Below are positions 37,462 through 48,075 of a stretch of DNA of 64,000 nucleotides, in pieces. The translations under genes and the position numbers were made by a program. The notes under the pieces are model-generated. The model made no database searches, was not told the origin of the DNA, and saw only the letters and a list, made by a program, of their open reading frames with translations. Source of the stretch: Thiohalobacter thiocyanaticus (GTDB taxonomy: Bacteria > Pseudomonadota > Gammaproteobacteria > Thiohalobacterales > Thiohalobacteraceae); the NCBI RefSeq assembly GCF_003932505.1, contig NZ_QZMU01000001.1:2294001-2358000 (forward strand), read 5' to 3'. Numbering within the stretch: position 1 is the stretch's first letter; each line of letters starts with the position of its first letter.

Positions 37462-37970
37462 ATGACCCGGCATAGGCATCTCACACGTCTGGGGCGGGCG
37501 GCCTGGCAGGTGGCGCTGGTGCTGCTGGTACTCGGCGCTGTACACCTGTACCGGACCTGGGATACCGCCAGTGGTCAGGCCCCGGCATTCCAGGCACGGG
37601 ATCTCCATGGCCGGCCGGTCGCCCTGTCCGATTACGCGGGCCAGCCGATGCTGGTGCACTTCTGGGCCATTGGTGCCCGGTGTGCCGGCTGGAGGAGGAC
37701 AGCATCGATGCCCTGGCCCGCGACCGCCCGGTCCTGACGGTGGCACTGGATTCGGGCAGCGATGGGGAGCTGAAGCAGTATATGACGGAACAGGGGCTGG
37801 AGTTTACCGTGATCAACGACCGCGACGGGGCCATTGCCGCCCGTTATGGGGTGCAGGGGGTGCCGGCTTCCTTTGTCATCGGCCCGCAGGGCGATATCCG
37901 TTTCACCAGCGTTGGTTATACCACCGGTGTCGGCCTGCGGCTGCGCCTGTGGCTGGCCGGGTGGGAGTGA
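37462..37970 (+). CDS. TlpA/ScsD-like membrane-anchored thioredoxin (frameshifted)
   Basis: The first frame gives an N-terminal TM anchor (VALVLLVLGAVHL) and the thioredoxin start PAFQARDLHGRPVALSDYAG, VHFWA. The second frame supplies CRLEEDSIDALARDRPVLTV, VINDRDGAIAARYGVQGVP and SFVIGPQGDI. Adding one base near 37667-37670 rebuilds the active site as WCPVC, so the CxxC motif is intact at the DNA level. It would be a periplasm-facing thiol-disulfide oxidoreductase of about 168 residues. Confidence 0.83.
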
Positions 37971-37976
37971 GGCGGG

Positions 37977-38172
37977 ATGGCGCTCACGGACAGCCCCGAG
38001 GTCAATGTGCTGATCGATCGTCTGTGCGCGGAGGGCTGCACGGTGGTGCAGGAATAACATACTGGCCCTGGAGCTGGGTACCGAGCATCCGGCCTATGCC
38101 CACTTGGACGAGTATCAGCGCCGCCTGCTGCTGGTCGAGCTGCGGGCCATCATGGCGGTGTATGATTCCTAG
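37977..38172 (+). CDS. Small conserved-looking hypothetical protein (frameshifted)
   Basis: ATG at 37977 gives MALTDSPEVNVLIDRLCAEGC and then an early stop. A one-base change near 38055 reads on as ILALELGTEHPAYAHLDEYQ and ends at 38172, about 64 residues in total. It starts six bases after the thioredoxin stop, so the two are probably co-transcribed. Family not recognised. Confidence 0.5.
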
Positions 38173-38247
38173 GTTCCAGGCTCCAGGTGCCAGGGACGAG
38201 GTGGGGAAGTAAACTTCCTGGAACCTGGCACCTGGAGCCTGGAACCT
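38171..38247. terminator. Perfect 24-bp inverted repeat, probable bidirectional terminator
   Basis: AGGTTCCAGGCTCCAGGTGCCAGG has its exact reverse complement at 38224-38247, with a 29-base loop and a following TTTA. It lies between the convergent thioredoxin unit and typA. The stem is unusually long for a terminator and contains CCAGG repeats. Confidence 0.7.
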
Positions 38248-38251
38248 TTAT

Positions 38252-40067
38252 TTACGCCGACCGCGCCGCCTTCTTGCGCTCGTGTTCCAGCAGCAGCTTC
38301 TTGCGCAGGCGTATGGCCTTCGGTGTGACCTCCACCAGCTCGTCGTCGTCGATGAACTCAGGGCCTGCTCCAGCGACAGTTTCACCGGCGGCGTGAGCAG
38401 GATGTTCTCGTCCGTGCCGGCGGCGCGGACATTGGTCAGCTGCTTGGCCTTGAGCGGGTTGACCACCAGGTCGTTGTCGCGGGAATGGATGCCGATGATC
38501 CGCCCCTCGTAGACCTCCTCACCCGGACCGATGAACAGCCGGCCGCGTTCCTGCAGGTTGAACAGGGCATAGCCCAGGGCCTTGCCGGCGCCGTTGGCGA
38601 TCAGCACACCGTTGATGCGCTGGCCGAAGTTGCCGGTCTTGAGCGGGCCATAGTGGTCGAACACCGAATACAGCAGACCGGTGCCCTGGGTGATGGTCAG
38701 GAACTCGGTGCGAAAGCCGATCAGGCCGCGTGAGGGGATGATGTAGTCCAGCCGCACGCGGCCCTTGCCGTCGGGGGCCATGTCCCGCAGATCGCCGCCG
38801 CGGGTGCCCAGCTTTTCCATCACGCCGCCCTGGTGCTGTTCCTCGACATCGACGGTGAGCTGCTCGTAGGCTTCCTGCCGCACGCCGTCGACTTCGCGAA
38901 TGATGACCTCGGGGCGGGACACGCCCAGCTCGTAGCCCTCGCGGCGCATGTTCTCGATCAGGATCGACAGGTGCAGCTCGCCGCGGCCGGAGACGCGGAA
39001 CCGGTCCGGGTCCTCGGTATCCTCCACCCGCAGGGCGACATTGTGCACCAGCTCCTTGTCCAGCCGCTCGCGGATCTGACGCGAGGTGATGTACTTGCCG
39101 TCCTTGCCGGCAAACGGCGAGTTGTTGACCTGAAAGGTCATGCTCACCGTCGGCTGATCCACGGTCAGTGGCGGTAGCACCTCGGGCTGGGCCGGGTCGC
39201 ACAGGGTGTCGGAGATGTTCAGGTTCTCGATACCGGTGAAGGCGATGATGTCGCCGGCGGAGGCCTCGTTGACTTCCACCCGTTCCAGGCCCATGAAGCC
39301 GAAGATCTGCAGGATGCGGCCGTTGCGCCTTTTTTCCCCTCACGGTCGAGTATCGCGACACCGGTGTTGGTCCTGACCCTGCCGCGGCTGATGCGGCCGA
39401 TGCCGATGACACCCACGTAGCTGTTGTAATCCAGCGAGCTGACCTGCATCTGGAACGGGCCGTCGGCATCGACCTCGGGGCAGGAGACCTTCTCCACGAT
39501 GGTCTCGAACAGGGGCGTCATGTCGCCCGCGCGCGCCTCCTGGTCGAGGCTGGCATAGCCGTTCAGGCCGGAGGCGTAGACCACCGGGAAGTCGAGCTGC
39601 TCGTCGGTCGCGCCCAGGCGGTCGAACAGATCGAAGGTCTGGTCCAGCACCCAGTCGGGGCGTGCCCCGGGGCGGTCGATCTTGTTGATGACCACGATGG
39701 GCTTGAGGCCCCGCTCCAGCGCCTTCTGGGTGACGAAGCGGGTCTGCGGCATCGGGCCCTCGACCGCGTCAACCAGCAACAGCACCGAATCGACCATCGA
39801 CAGCACCCGCTCCACTTCGCCGCCGAAGTCGGCATGGCCGGGGGTGTCGACGATGTTGATGCGGTAGTCGTGCCACTGGATGGCGGTATTCTTGGACAGG
39901 ATGGTGATCCCGCGTTCCTTTTCCAGGTCGTTCGAATCCATCACCCGCTCCGGGGCCACACCCCGGTCACCGAAGGTCCCGGACTGACTAAGTAGTTGAT
40001 CGACAAGGGTGGTCTTGCCATGGTCGACGTGGGCGATGATAGCGATGTTGCGCAGGTTCTGGATCAC
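38252..40067 (-). CDS. typA: Ribosome-associated GTPase TypA/BipA (two frameshifts)
   Basis: The start is GTG at 40067 ([20 protein letters not shown]). G-motifs are [22 protein letters not shown] and NKIDRPGA. Two indels interrupt the gene: the T6 run at 39330-39335 (seven needed, restoring [17 protein letters not shown]), and one base near 38359 that restores [20 protein letters not shown] before the stop at 38252. Otherwise the sequence covers the full ~605 residues. TypA is a translational GTPase involved in ribosome assembly and stress adaptation. Such a conserved gene with homopolymer indels points to sequencing error. Confidence 0.92.
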
Positions 40068-40200
40068 GGTGCCGGTACTCTGAATAAGGGAGGGCGGATT
40101 ATACATGAATGCGGGCCGGCGGGCCTGTATACATTGGTATAATGGGGGGTCAATACGGACGCACCGATTTGGTGCATGGCGGCGATGACGATCAGAATCC

Positions 40201-40630
40201 ATGGTATTTCAGCACACCCTCAGCCTGTCCACCCGCGGCCGCGGCACCCATGATCTGACCCGCGCGGTCCAGGATGTCGTGCGCGACAGCGGTATCCGCA
40301 CCGGCCTGTGCCATGTGTTTGTTCAGCACACCAGTGCCTCGCTGATGCTGTGCGAAAACGCCGATCCCGCGGTTCGGGGCGATCTGGAACGCTTCATGGC
40401 CCGGCTAGCGCCGGACGGCGACCCCCTGTTCCAGCACGACGATGAGGGCCCGGACGACATGCCGGCGCAGGCGCACCGTGCTCACTGGCGCCGATCTGAC
40501 CCTGCCGGTGGACGCCGGCAGTTGCCGGCTCGGCACCTGGCAGGGCGTGTATCTGGTGGAGCATCGCACCCACGGCCATACCCGTTCGGTGATCGTGACG
40601 GTGCGTGATAGGGTAACGGGGGCCAACTGA
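40201..40630 (+). CDS. yjbQ: YjbQ (UPF0047) family protein (frameshifted)
   Basis: The first frame holds [32 protein letters not shown] and [13 protein letters not shown]. The second holds [20 protein letters not shown] and [12 protein letters not shown]. The frame changes near 40465-40480. The joined product is about 140 residues, the family's usual size. Members of this family show weak thiamine-phosphate synthase activity; the physiological role is unclear. It is divergent from typA. Confidence 0.87.
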
Positions 40631-40668
40631 TCATGCATAAATGGTGGAATCAACAAACAGCAAATTCA

Positions 40669-40740
40669 GTCATCCCGGCGCAGGGCCGGGATCCAGAGAC
40701 CGCGGCGGTTACTGGAAAGTCCCGCCTGCGCCGGGATGAC
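40669..40740. repeat. REP-like palindrome pair
   Basis: Starts GTCATCCCGGCGCAGGGCCG and ends CTGCGCCGGGATGAC, in the same family as the copies at 20040 and 56216. It lies between yjbQ and the btuF remnant. Confidence 0.75.
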
Positions 40741-40745
40741 GGGCA

Positions 40746-41653
40746 GTGGCGTCTCAATTAAGTGCCGCCTGTCCTGTTTCTACTGCCTTTGTTCTGCTGC
40801 ATTGCCGTTCGGAGCCCAGAGTCGTGCTGGAGGATGACACCGGATATCGGCTCGAACTGCCCGCGCCGGCGCAGCGCATTGTAACCCTGGCCCCCTTTCT
40901 GACCGAACTTGCCTATGCCGCGGGTGCCGGCGACCGGCTGGTGGGCGCGGTGGCCTTCAGTGATTTTCCCGGAAGCGGCGAGCCGTTTTGCCAGCGGGTT
41001 GGGCGATTTCAAACGCTCGAACATGGGAGGCGCGGCTGCTGGCTGCTGGAACCCGACCTGGTGCGTGGCCTGTGACGCGGCAAATCCGCGTGCGCACTGG
41101 TGCGGCTGCGCGAATTCGGTATGTTCCCGTGTCGTGCCGAACCGCAACGCGCTCGAGGATATCGCCCGACATGCCTGGGACAGGTCGTGAACTGGCAGGC
41201 ACGGCGAACAGACACGGCGCCCCGGGAGGCGAACGGCTTCCGCGGCCGGCTGTCCGGTTCTGCGTGCGCGCTACAGCGGGCGCGAGCCGGTCAGCGTCTT
41301 CTACCAGATCTGGCACCGGCCGCTGATGACCGTCAACGGCGAGCATGTGATCAGTGCGGTGCTCCGCCTGTGTGGCGGGCGCATGTTTTTCCGGCTGCCG
41401 GTCGCTGGCCGCTAAGTCGGAACTGGAAGCGATACTGGCCCGCCGATCCGAAGGCAATCATCGCCAGCGACGTGGAGGAGGCGAGCGCCCGGGTGGGCTG
41501 TGGTCACTGGCAGGCTGCCGCGGCTGCAGCTGTTCTCAAATGGATCACCTTTATCCGCATCCACCCCGATCTGATCCAGCGCCACAGCCCGCGCCCCATT
41601 CTCCGATGGCGCCGACAGCGCTGTGCAGGCAGCTGAACAGTGCGGCAGGCTGA
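40746..41653 (+). pseudogene. btuF: Periplasmic cobalamin-binding protein BtuF-like, multiply frameshifted
   Basis: The opening part is clear: RLELPAPAQRIVTLAPFLTE, LAYAAGAGDRLVGAVAFSDF and GRFQTLE. Later pieces in other frames fit the rest of the family: ALVRLREFG, SVFYQIWHRPLMTVNGEHV, DPKAIIAS, and HLYPHPP near 41550. At least five indels are needed to rejoin them. BtuF captures cobalamin in the periplasm for the BtuCD transporter. It is convergent with the adenosyltransferase remnant. Confidence 0.75.
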
Positions 41654-41862
41654 TAATAATATATGCCTTGGCGGCTGCGCTGCATGGAGACCCGGTTCCT
41701 GGTTTGGGTTGGCTGATAAGTGCAGTTTTAGATTCAATACGTCAGGCGGGGTGCCGCAGAGGCCGAATGAGATTTTACGGTCGGGGATGAGGTATGTTGG
41801 CGTCACCGGTTCAGCCCAAACCTGCCGACGGGTGATTGCTACCTGATTCCGGGCCCGCTTGC

Positions 41863-42397
41863 CACAGCACTCCGTTCGCGCGGGCCCGGTTTTGGAGATG
41901 GCGGCGAGCACGAACACAGGTCGACATCGGTTCAGAGTAGCGCCAGGCGGGAAGGGGTGAATGTCGCCGAGTCGCGGGCCAGGGTGACCAGCCCGGCGCG
42001 CAGGCGGCGGCGGCCGACGGGGCGGGCCAGAGGGCAGGGCCCCGCGGCGGGGTGCCCGCCCGGCAAATGAATTCCTCCAGGTATCCACAGCCTCGGCATT
42101 CAGCCCGTCGAGCCAGGTCTCCAGGCCGCTGATGGTGCCTTCCGATCGCCCTCCAGTCCCGGACACAGAGTTCGCCAGCCCAGGTCGAACAGGTCGTGCT
42201 GGATGGCGTTGACGCCCTCCCGGACCTCGTCCGGCAGGTCCTGCGCGGCCAGCACGCCCAGCAGAGTTGAGTTCGTCGACCGTGCCGAGGACCTCGACCC
42301 GGACAGGTGTCCTGTCCCACCCTAAAAAACCTTCGCCCAGCGCCGGTGCCGCCTTGTCGCCGGTGCGGGTGTAGATCTTCGATAGACGGTGACCCAT
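41863..42397 (-). pseudogene. PduO-type cob(I)alamin adenosyltransferase, multiply frameshifted
   Basis: The N-terminus is exact for the family: MGHRLSKIYTRTGDKG, then VRVEVLGTVDELNSA. Further pieces in shifted frames are AIGRHHQRPGDLAR, LEEFI and LWQAGPES, the last matching the usual C-terminus. The enzyme makes adenosylcobalamin from cob(I)alamin and ATP. It follows tonB and btuB on the same strand, which suits a B12 uptake and salvage operon. Confidence 0.78.
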
Positions 42398-42412
42398 GGT
42401 GTGATCCTCCTT

Positions 42413-43160
42413 TCAGTGCAGCCGGTAGGCGACCGGCAACTGCAATTCCATCGGTCGGGAATTGTATGCCACCTGCTGAACCGAACGCAAGTGCGTCAGT
42501 GCGTCCTGTCGAGCACAGCACGGCCCTGAACTCCTCCAGCACCTCGCTTCATGTATCCGGCCGTCGCTTGAGACCTGGAAACCGAGCAGGACATCGCCGT
42601 CCCAGTGGAGCACCAGCGCCACGCGCGGAGAAGAAGAAGTCCTGCGCAGGGCTCGCGATCTCGTTGATCACATTCATGCCGCGGTTTTCCGTGCGGGCCG
42701 GGATCGATTCGGCCAGCCCTCTGGCGGGATGTTTTCCCTCGGGGCGCGGTGCGGTATGTCGGCCACAGTTCCACGGATTCCGTTACGCCTTCAGCGTCGG
42801 TCCTTCTGTTCGTGGACCTACTGCGCGACCGCCGCATCGGCAGGATGGCTGCGGGAATGACGCCGCGGAGGATGAGGATTGTCCTGGGGGCCCAGCTTCA
42901 TAGTGCTGGTCGGTTGCGGCCGGCCCGGCGGCTGCGTGCGGCCTGCCTGCGGTTGCTGCAGCGGCCGTTTGGGTCACCTCGGGTTGTTCGGCGGCAGCCT
43001 GCCCGGCGGTGAGCTGCACAGACAGGGTCCGCTACGGCTGGCCAGTCCGGGGAGCTCGGAACGGCTCGTGCCGTCACCGGCATGCCTCGCTGCATGCACC
43101 AGTGATTCCAGAGGACCAGCATCGTTTGACGGGGACCAGCTGGAAGCTTGAAAGGATCAA
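42413..43160 (-). pseudogene. tonB: TonB-like energy transducer, multiply frameshifted
   Basis: The C-terminal TonB domain is readable across frames: VALVLHWDGDVLLGFQVSSD, GRIHEAR, then pieces equivalent to ESSGHAVLDESALTALRSV, and finally MELQLPVAYRLH before the stop at 42413. The upstream part is Ala/Pro/Gln-rich (AAAEQPEVTQTAAAATAG), like the TonB periplasmic spacer. A dedicated TonB next to btuB would energise B12 uptake. The N-terminal anchor is not recovered. Confidence 0.65.
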
Positions 43161-43178
43161 CAACAGTCCGGTAAAGCT

Positions 43179-45073
43179 TCACAGCGCCGAACAGGGGTCC
43201 GGTCCAGTGGTTGTTCCAGTCCCCGGCAACACTGTAGGCCAGGACATTAGTCCTTGTCCCCGCAGGGTCTCACGGGGCCTCAAGCGCCACTGTGCGGCCG
43301 AGGGCGGTAGGGTGGGATGGTACGGTAGGTTAAGGTTCCCAGGCAATAGCCCGGCGAGCCGGGTGTTGCACTCTGTTCGTTGCGCGCGGATAGGGGCAAG
43401 CGCCTCGACGCCGATGCCGTGCCGGCCTAACTCGCGCTGCGCGTGATCCTCCAGCGAAGGTTCGGCGGAGCGATCCAACGCTTCATAGGTACTGTTCATT
43501 GGTTGCATCGAGGTAAGTGAAGCCGGCGTCGAGATGCCATCCTGCCCAGTTCGTGGAAGCGATCAGTTCAAGGCCGCGGATATTTGCGTCAAGTAACATT
43601 GTCCGGACTGGAGGTGAAAGGTGTTGGGCGAGGTCTGGTCGTTGCTCCCACTCGATCAGTTCTTCGATCAGGTATAATGCAACAGGTTACTCGGTATGGG
43701 ACGTTCCGAAGGCATTGCCGCAGGCCGATTCTAGGCGGTTTTCGATTAATCCGGCTGCCACGGTTCGGTGCTGGCTTGAGTAGTCGGGCCGAAGAAGCTG
43801 TACAAGCTGCGGGGACCAGAACAGACCGTTGACGCTGGGGGCTTGAAGGCGGTGCAGGGAGGCGATCGGCGGGTGCCGCGTTCGGCAGTTTCATGTCCCA
43901 AGGCGATATGAGTGGTTCGTTTCCGAATCGCTTTCGTGATGGTCGTACGCGCGACCAGGTTAAGTCGCTGATCAGGCGCGCTGTAACTCGGGTGATGAAC
44001 GAACCAGGCGCGCTGTTGTGGATGTTTTCATTAGATGATGCACGTTGAGGGTCTTGATGCGCCTGTAACCCTAGTTAGTCGATCCTCGGCAGTGAACAGG
44101 CCGTTTGAATATCGTCAGCTCGTTCTGCTCAGCTCGCGCTTCGGCGCGTTGCGTTTGGTCTGGATCAGGCCGGGAGAGGTCGGGCTGGCGGAGGAACGGG
44201 AATCGGTTTATCCAGCGAATAGCCGCGTGTGAGGCCTGGCTCCATACGGCGCTGGTGGCCATGTCCAGCTTCAGGCTGGCGGCCTGGTTTCCTGTAATTC
44301 GATTCTGCACGTGTGCTGGGGTCGAATTCATTGGTGCCTGGGCGATGGGTCCAGGTGAACCCAGATCCAGTCCGGGCTCGCCGTTCCCCATCCCGTCCGA
44401 GTGCCGCAATGGGCGTTGTCATAACCGTTGATCCTCGGTCGCATGGTCGACGCTGCGGAATCAGTCCGTGTCCAGGGCCGCCGGCCTGGAATGCTGTAGC
44501 GCCAGCGCTCGCCGCCGCCGAGCCGGCCTCGATTGAGGGTTTTGTCGTCGCCGCCGTAGCCGATACGCGCTTGGGGTTCGGGCCCTCGTTCCGGGCGGGT
44601 GTTGTTGAGATCTGGCCCCGGCGCCACGGATCTGGAAAATCCGTACAGACTGGCGCGCGGGGCGAGCCTACTTGATCTCGATTCGCTCGATTCTGGCCCG
44701 ACGCAGGTTGCCACCAGTTGAAGGTGCCGGGGGGGGCGGCGGCGCGCACGCCGCGCTCCGCACCCAGGCAAATGATCGGAATTGTGCCGAGGATAAGACG
44801 GAGTCGGTCTTGCCGAATGCCGCCACGGTACTGACTTGGGATGCCGGCCTGTCGCGAGCGAAGCAGTTCCCCGTGGTCTGGCCCCTGGCTTGCGCTCGAT
44901 TCGTCGGTCAATGAGACAGAGACCGAGGGCCAGGGCCTGATCGGCGGTCTGGCAGTCCGCGTGGCGGTCACGATGACCTGGTGCATGACTTCCGAGCGGC
45001 CGCTTAACTCGGCTGGCGAGGTGTGAACCGAGAGCGGCAGGATCGCTTGGCCCGCGAGCGTGTTTCTGAACAT
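43179..45073 (-). pseudogene. btuB: BtuB-like TonB-dependent cobalamin receptor, heavily frameshifted
   Basis: Starts near 45073. Recognisable pieces in order are VIVTATRTA (TonB box and plug start), GELLRSR, RGPRASLYG-like text near 44660, ARIGYGGDD, APSVNGLFWSPQLVQLL near 43830, and RGLELIASTNWAGWHLDAGF near 43580. They occur in all three minus frames and need many single-base corrections. Outer-membrane B12 receptor identity is supported by the cobalamin riboswitch directly upstream. Confidence 0.75.
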
Positions 45074-45204
45074 CGATTCCCCAACGCAACCGCCCGGTTC
45101 CGCGTGCGGAATTGATTATAGTTGAACGGCCAGGAGAAGGGGCGTCTGCGTGGGGGAGGGGGTGCGCCAGCGGGCACCGCCTCCGATCGTGCCACCTGGG
45201 AATA

Positions 45205-45390
45205 CCTCAGGCGGTCTCCGGGTCGCGGCGGGTTTCACTCGAACATGGCCGCCTTCCCACCGCGTACGGTGGCACTGTGAAAATGTCTTGATCGCCTACC
45301 GTTGCGGGGGCAGCGCCGGGACTGGAATCGGCGATTAGCAACACGCTTCCGTTTCAGTGTCTGAGTGTTCAGCGACGTGAACCTGCGGAT
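45205..45390 (-). ncRNA. Cobalamin riboswitch
   Basis: Read on the minus strand, the element contains GGCGCTGCCCCCGCAACGGT (about 45298-45317), then CACAGTGCCACCGT, GTGGGAAGGCGG, and the B12 box region GACCCGGAGACCGCCTGAGG (about 45205-45225). These are the conserved blocks of the adenosylcobalamin riboswitch in their proper order. A few positions deviate by a missing or extra base, as in the genes around it. It lies about 130 bases before btuB and would shut off expression when cobalamin is plentiful. Confidence 0.85.
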
Positions 45391-45399
45391 TTCAAGGGC

Positions 45400-46254
45400 C
45401 GGCCGGAACTTTTTACGCGGCGACCCACTGCCCGGTGTCAGCCGGGCCGGCGATTGACGGGCCCGGATGGTGGCGCGTAGAATGACATACTGTGGATGTA
45501 AGGATAGTTGCAACAATGAGCCGGAATGCCCCCGAGCGTTCCAGCTGGATCCCTTAATCTGCCGCTTCCACGGCCGTTCTCATGGCGTTACTGCGCGGCC
45601 GCACGCTCGGATTGCCATCTGGGAGAGGCTGCGTGCGACCGCCCGACGGTGGCTCTGGTACATTCTATTGTGCGGTCGGTGTGATGAGGACGCCGGCCGA
45701 GTGCCGGCACGGCGGAAACCGTTGAAATGCCTTTCTGAGGAAGGCGGAGATTCGACGTATGCTGCGCCAGGAGGCATGCGGGAGGACTACTGCGTATCTT
45801 TCCTACCGCCTCCTTCGACGAGCCTTGCCTATATCAGTCTTCCGATCCAACCACCTGGGCGTGAGCTGCGGCTTTTCCGATTAATCCGCCCAAGCCCGGC
45901 TGGGATTCCTGTCCAGGCTTCAGGGCCGCCGATATACGAACGCCGACATGCCGTGCCCGGCAACCGCCGGCGCGTGGTGGCCGCGCTGTTCGGGTGGGCT
46001 GTTGGCTCGGTGGCGATGCGCCACGGATGAACACGGATGGAGAACAGGATATGATCAACAGCATTATGTAAGCCGCGAATGAACGCGAATCAACGCATAT
46101 TTAAGAACAGCAAATAACTTCAATGAAAACCTGATCGATACTCCTCCGTTCATTCCGCGCAAAGCGGGACTGTGGCAATCCAGAAGGTTCAGGGCCCATG
46201 CATGGACGTAGTCGCCTTCAGCCGCGCGCCAGGCCGCCTCCCGTGAGCAGGATG
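45400..46254. other. Long region without a recognisable gene
   Basis: No family is recognised on either strand. It contains GC-rich stem-loop sequence resembling REP elements (around 45690-45720 and 45950-45980) and a CACGGATGAACACGGATGG repeat at 46021-46040. Given the indel density on both sides, a short broken gene could be hidden here. Confidence 0.4.
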
Positions 46255-47040
46255 TTAGAGGTTCCCGGGAACCAGACCGGCTCCGGCCACCTGCGACAGA
46301 TCGGCAGCTGTAGAAGCGGCTAGGGTCGAGTCAGTGAACAGCTCAGCGAACCGGTCCCTCTTGCAGGCAGTCCCATCCGGCATCCGCAGCAGGGGCATGA
46401 TAGCAGAAGGTGCAGCAGTTGATGTCTGGAGCCCCAGACAGGGCGGCTTGCTCGGCTGTCCACGGCGGTTGGCGAATCCGCTGCAGCACATCGAGCTGAC
46501 GGCGAGACTCGAGATGATTGGTCTGCTCACTCCAGCAGAGCCACGGCCGGGTCCTGCGCCAGCAGGGTGGGAGGCCAGGCGCCGGCGTTCGCGCCGGGAC
46601 AGAGTCTGGATGTTGGTTCTGCCAGTCCCAGCGGTCCAGTCATCCAGCAGCCGGTCGATGCGTTTCGCGCTCCGCCACGGGACTTCCCACTGCCAGCCGC
46701 CCCAGATTGCGGACTAGGTCCAAGCTGCTGACTCGCGAAGCTGCATGGGAAAAGGGGTATGGTGTTGTATGTCTGAGGCATCAGGCCCAGCCCGCCGGGC
46801 CAGCTGTTTGCGCCGGGTCGCGTATCCAGGTCCTTCCGTTCGAGCAGGATGCGTACGGCTTCGGCCGCGCGGCAGCAGGTCGGCCAGGCAGTGCCAGCAT
46901 GGGCGGTCTTGCTCGAGCCTGTTGGGCCAAGGATGGACAAGCAACTGGGCCCGCCTAGCGAGAGAATCACGGTCCGAGACCAGTCGCCGGCGGCCGATCT
47001 CCAGGCCAGACTTGTACGTCTGCAGCAGAACATATGCCGG
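46255..47040 (-). pseudogene. btuD: ABC transporter ATPase, BtuD/FecE-like, multiply frameshifted
   Basis: Stitched minus-strand pieces give a B12/iron-complex ABC ATPase: a broken Walker A near 46930 (GPxGSxKT), VRILLE-KDLDTRPGA, LGLMPQTYN, a signature region QTLS-GERRRLA near 46600, LLAQDPAVALL (Walker B), and a C-terminus with ELFTDSTLA. It follows the permease remnant on the same strand, as in btuC-btuD pairs. Confidence 0.7.
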
Positions 47041-48075
47041 CCTCTCGTCGCCCCGCGCCTGGCGGGTCACGAAGATAGAGAAACAGGGGCACGCCGCGGA
47101 AAGGCAGTTACCACCACGACCGCAGTTGCTTGCGGAGCGAGCAAGTGCGCGCCAGGGTGTCGTCCCGCATCCAGCAGGCCTGCCAACGCAAGTACCGAAC
47201 AGTTGCAGCGGAAACGCGTGGTTCAAAGGATGCCCAGCAGCGGCGGATCAGGTGCGGGATGACCAGGCCGATGAATCCGATGCTGCCGGCCTGGCTGACC
47301 GCCAGTGCCGTGGCCAGGGCCGCCAGCACAAGATCCCCAGCAGGGTGCGGCCGATGCCGGCGCGCCCAGGGTGGTTTGTCGGTGTCTGGCCGAAGCCGCC
47401 GCGGTTCAGAGGTGCAGGCCCATCCTGTTGGGCGCTCAGAAGCAGCAGGGCCATCCACGTCCCCCCAGACGCAGGGAGGGCTGGGGGCTCAGTATCGCCC
47501 ATCAGGCCAAGCACAGCAGCCGTGCACCCGCTCGGCCCGGCGCGGATGGTGAGGCCGGAAGGTGATGATCGCGCCCCAGCCGGCGGGCGACCCCGCTGCC
47601 GGTCAGCAAGCAGGCGTGGCTGTAGCCCGCGGTGCAGCCGCCGCCGAGGCTGGACCACCATAAGGGTGGAGACCAGCGCCCCGATGAAGGCCAGCGACTG
47701 AACCGCGAAGCCGGACAGGCCCCAGCAGCCGGGGCGCCGAGCGCGCCCACTGCCGCGCGCCGGAGGTGCCCATGACATCGGGGTCGGCCAATCGGATTGG
47801 CGCAACAGGCACCCTGCATCAGCATCCCGGCCAGCGCCAGAAGCCGCCGACCTGGAAGGCCAGCAGGGCACGCGGCAGGCGCCGCTCCCAGACAAGGGGT
47901 ACGCGTCAGTACGGTCCGCGGTGCACACAGGGCATCGAGGGTGGCGGCTGCGGCGAGGGCACACTGCCCCGGTTGCCGGGGCCAGAACAGGGGGCCACGC
48001 CCGCTGGCCAGACGATCAGCAGCAGGATCGGTCTTAACGGGACACAGGGGGTACACGCACTCCCGCACGGCTGAT
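47041..48075 (-). pseudogene. btuC: FecCD/BtuC-type permease, multiply frameshifted
   Basis: Hydrophobic family motifs are scattered over three frames: LLALAGMLMQGA, PDVMGTSGA, LSGFAVQSLAFIGALVSTLM near 47690, WMALLLLSAQQ, LALAVSQAGSIGFIGLVIPH near 47280, and a C-terminal FLYLRD-like end. The order is that of BtuC/FecD permeases (about 330 residues). Together with btuD and btuF remnants it makes a complete B12 importer set. Confidence 0.75.

Noticed and set aside
41654-41862. Possible small genes between the btuF and adenosyltransferase remnants
   Set aside because: Short frames only, no RBS or family match, within the indel-rich segment.
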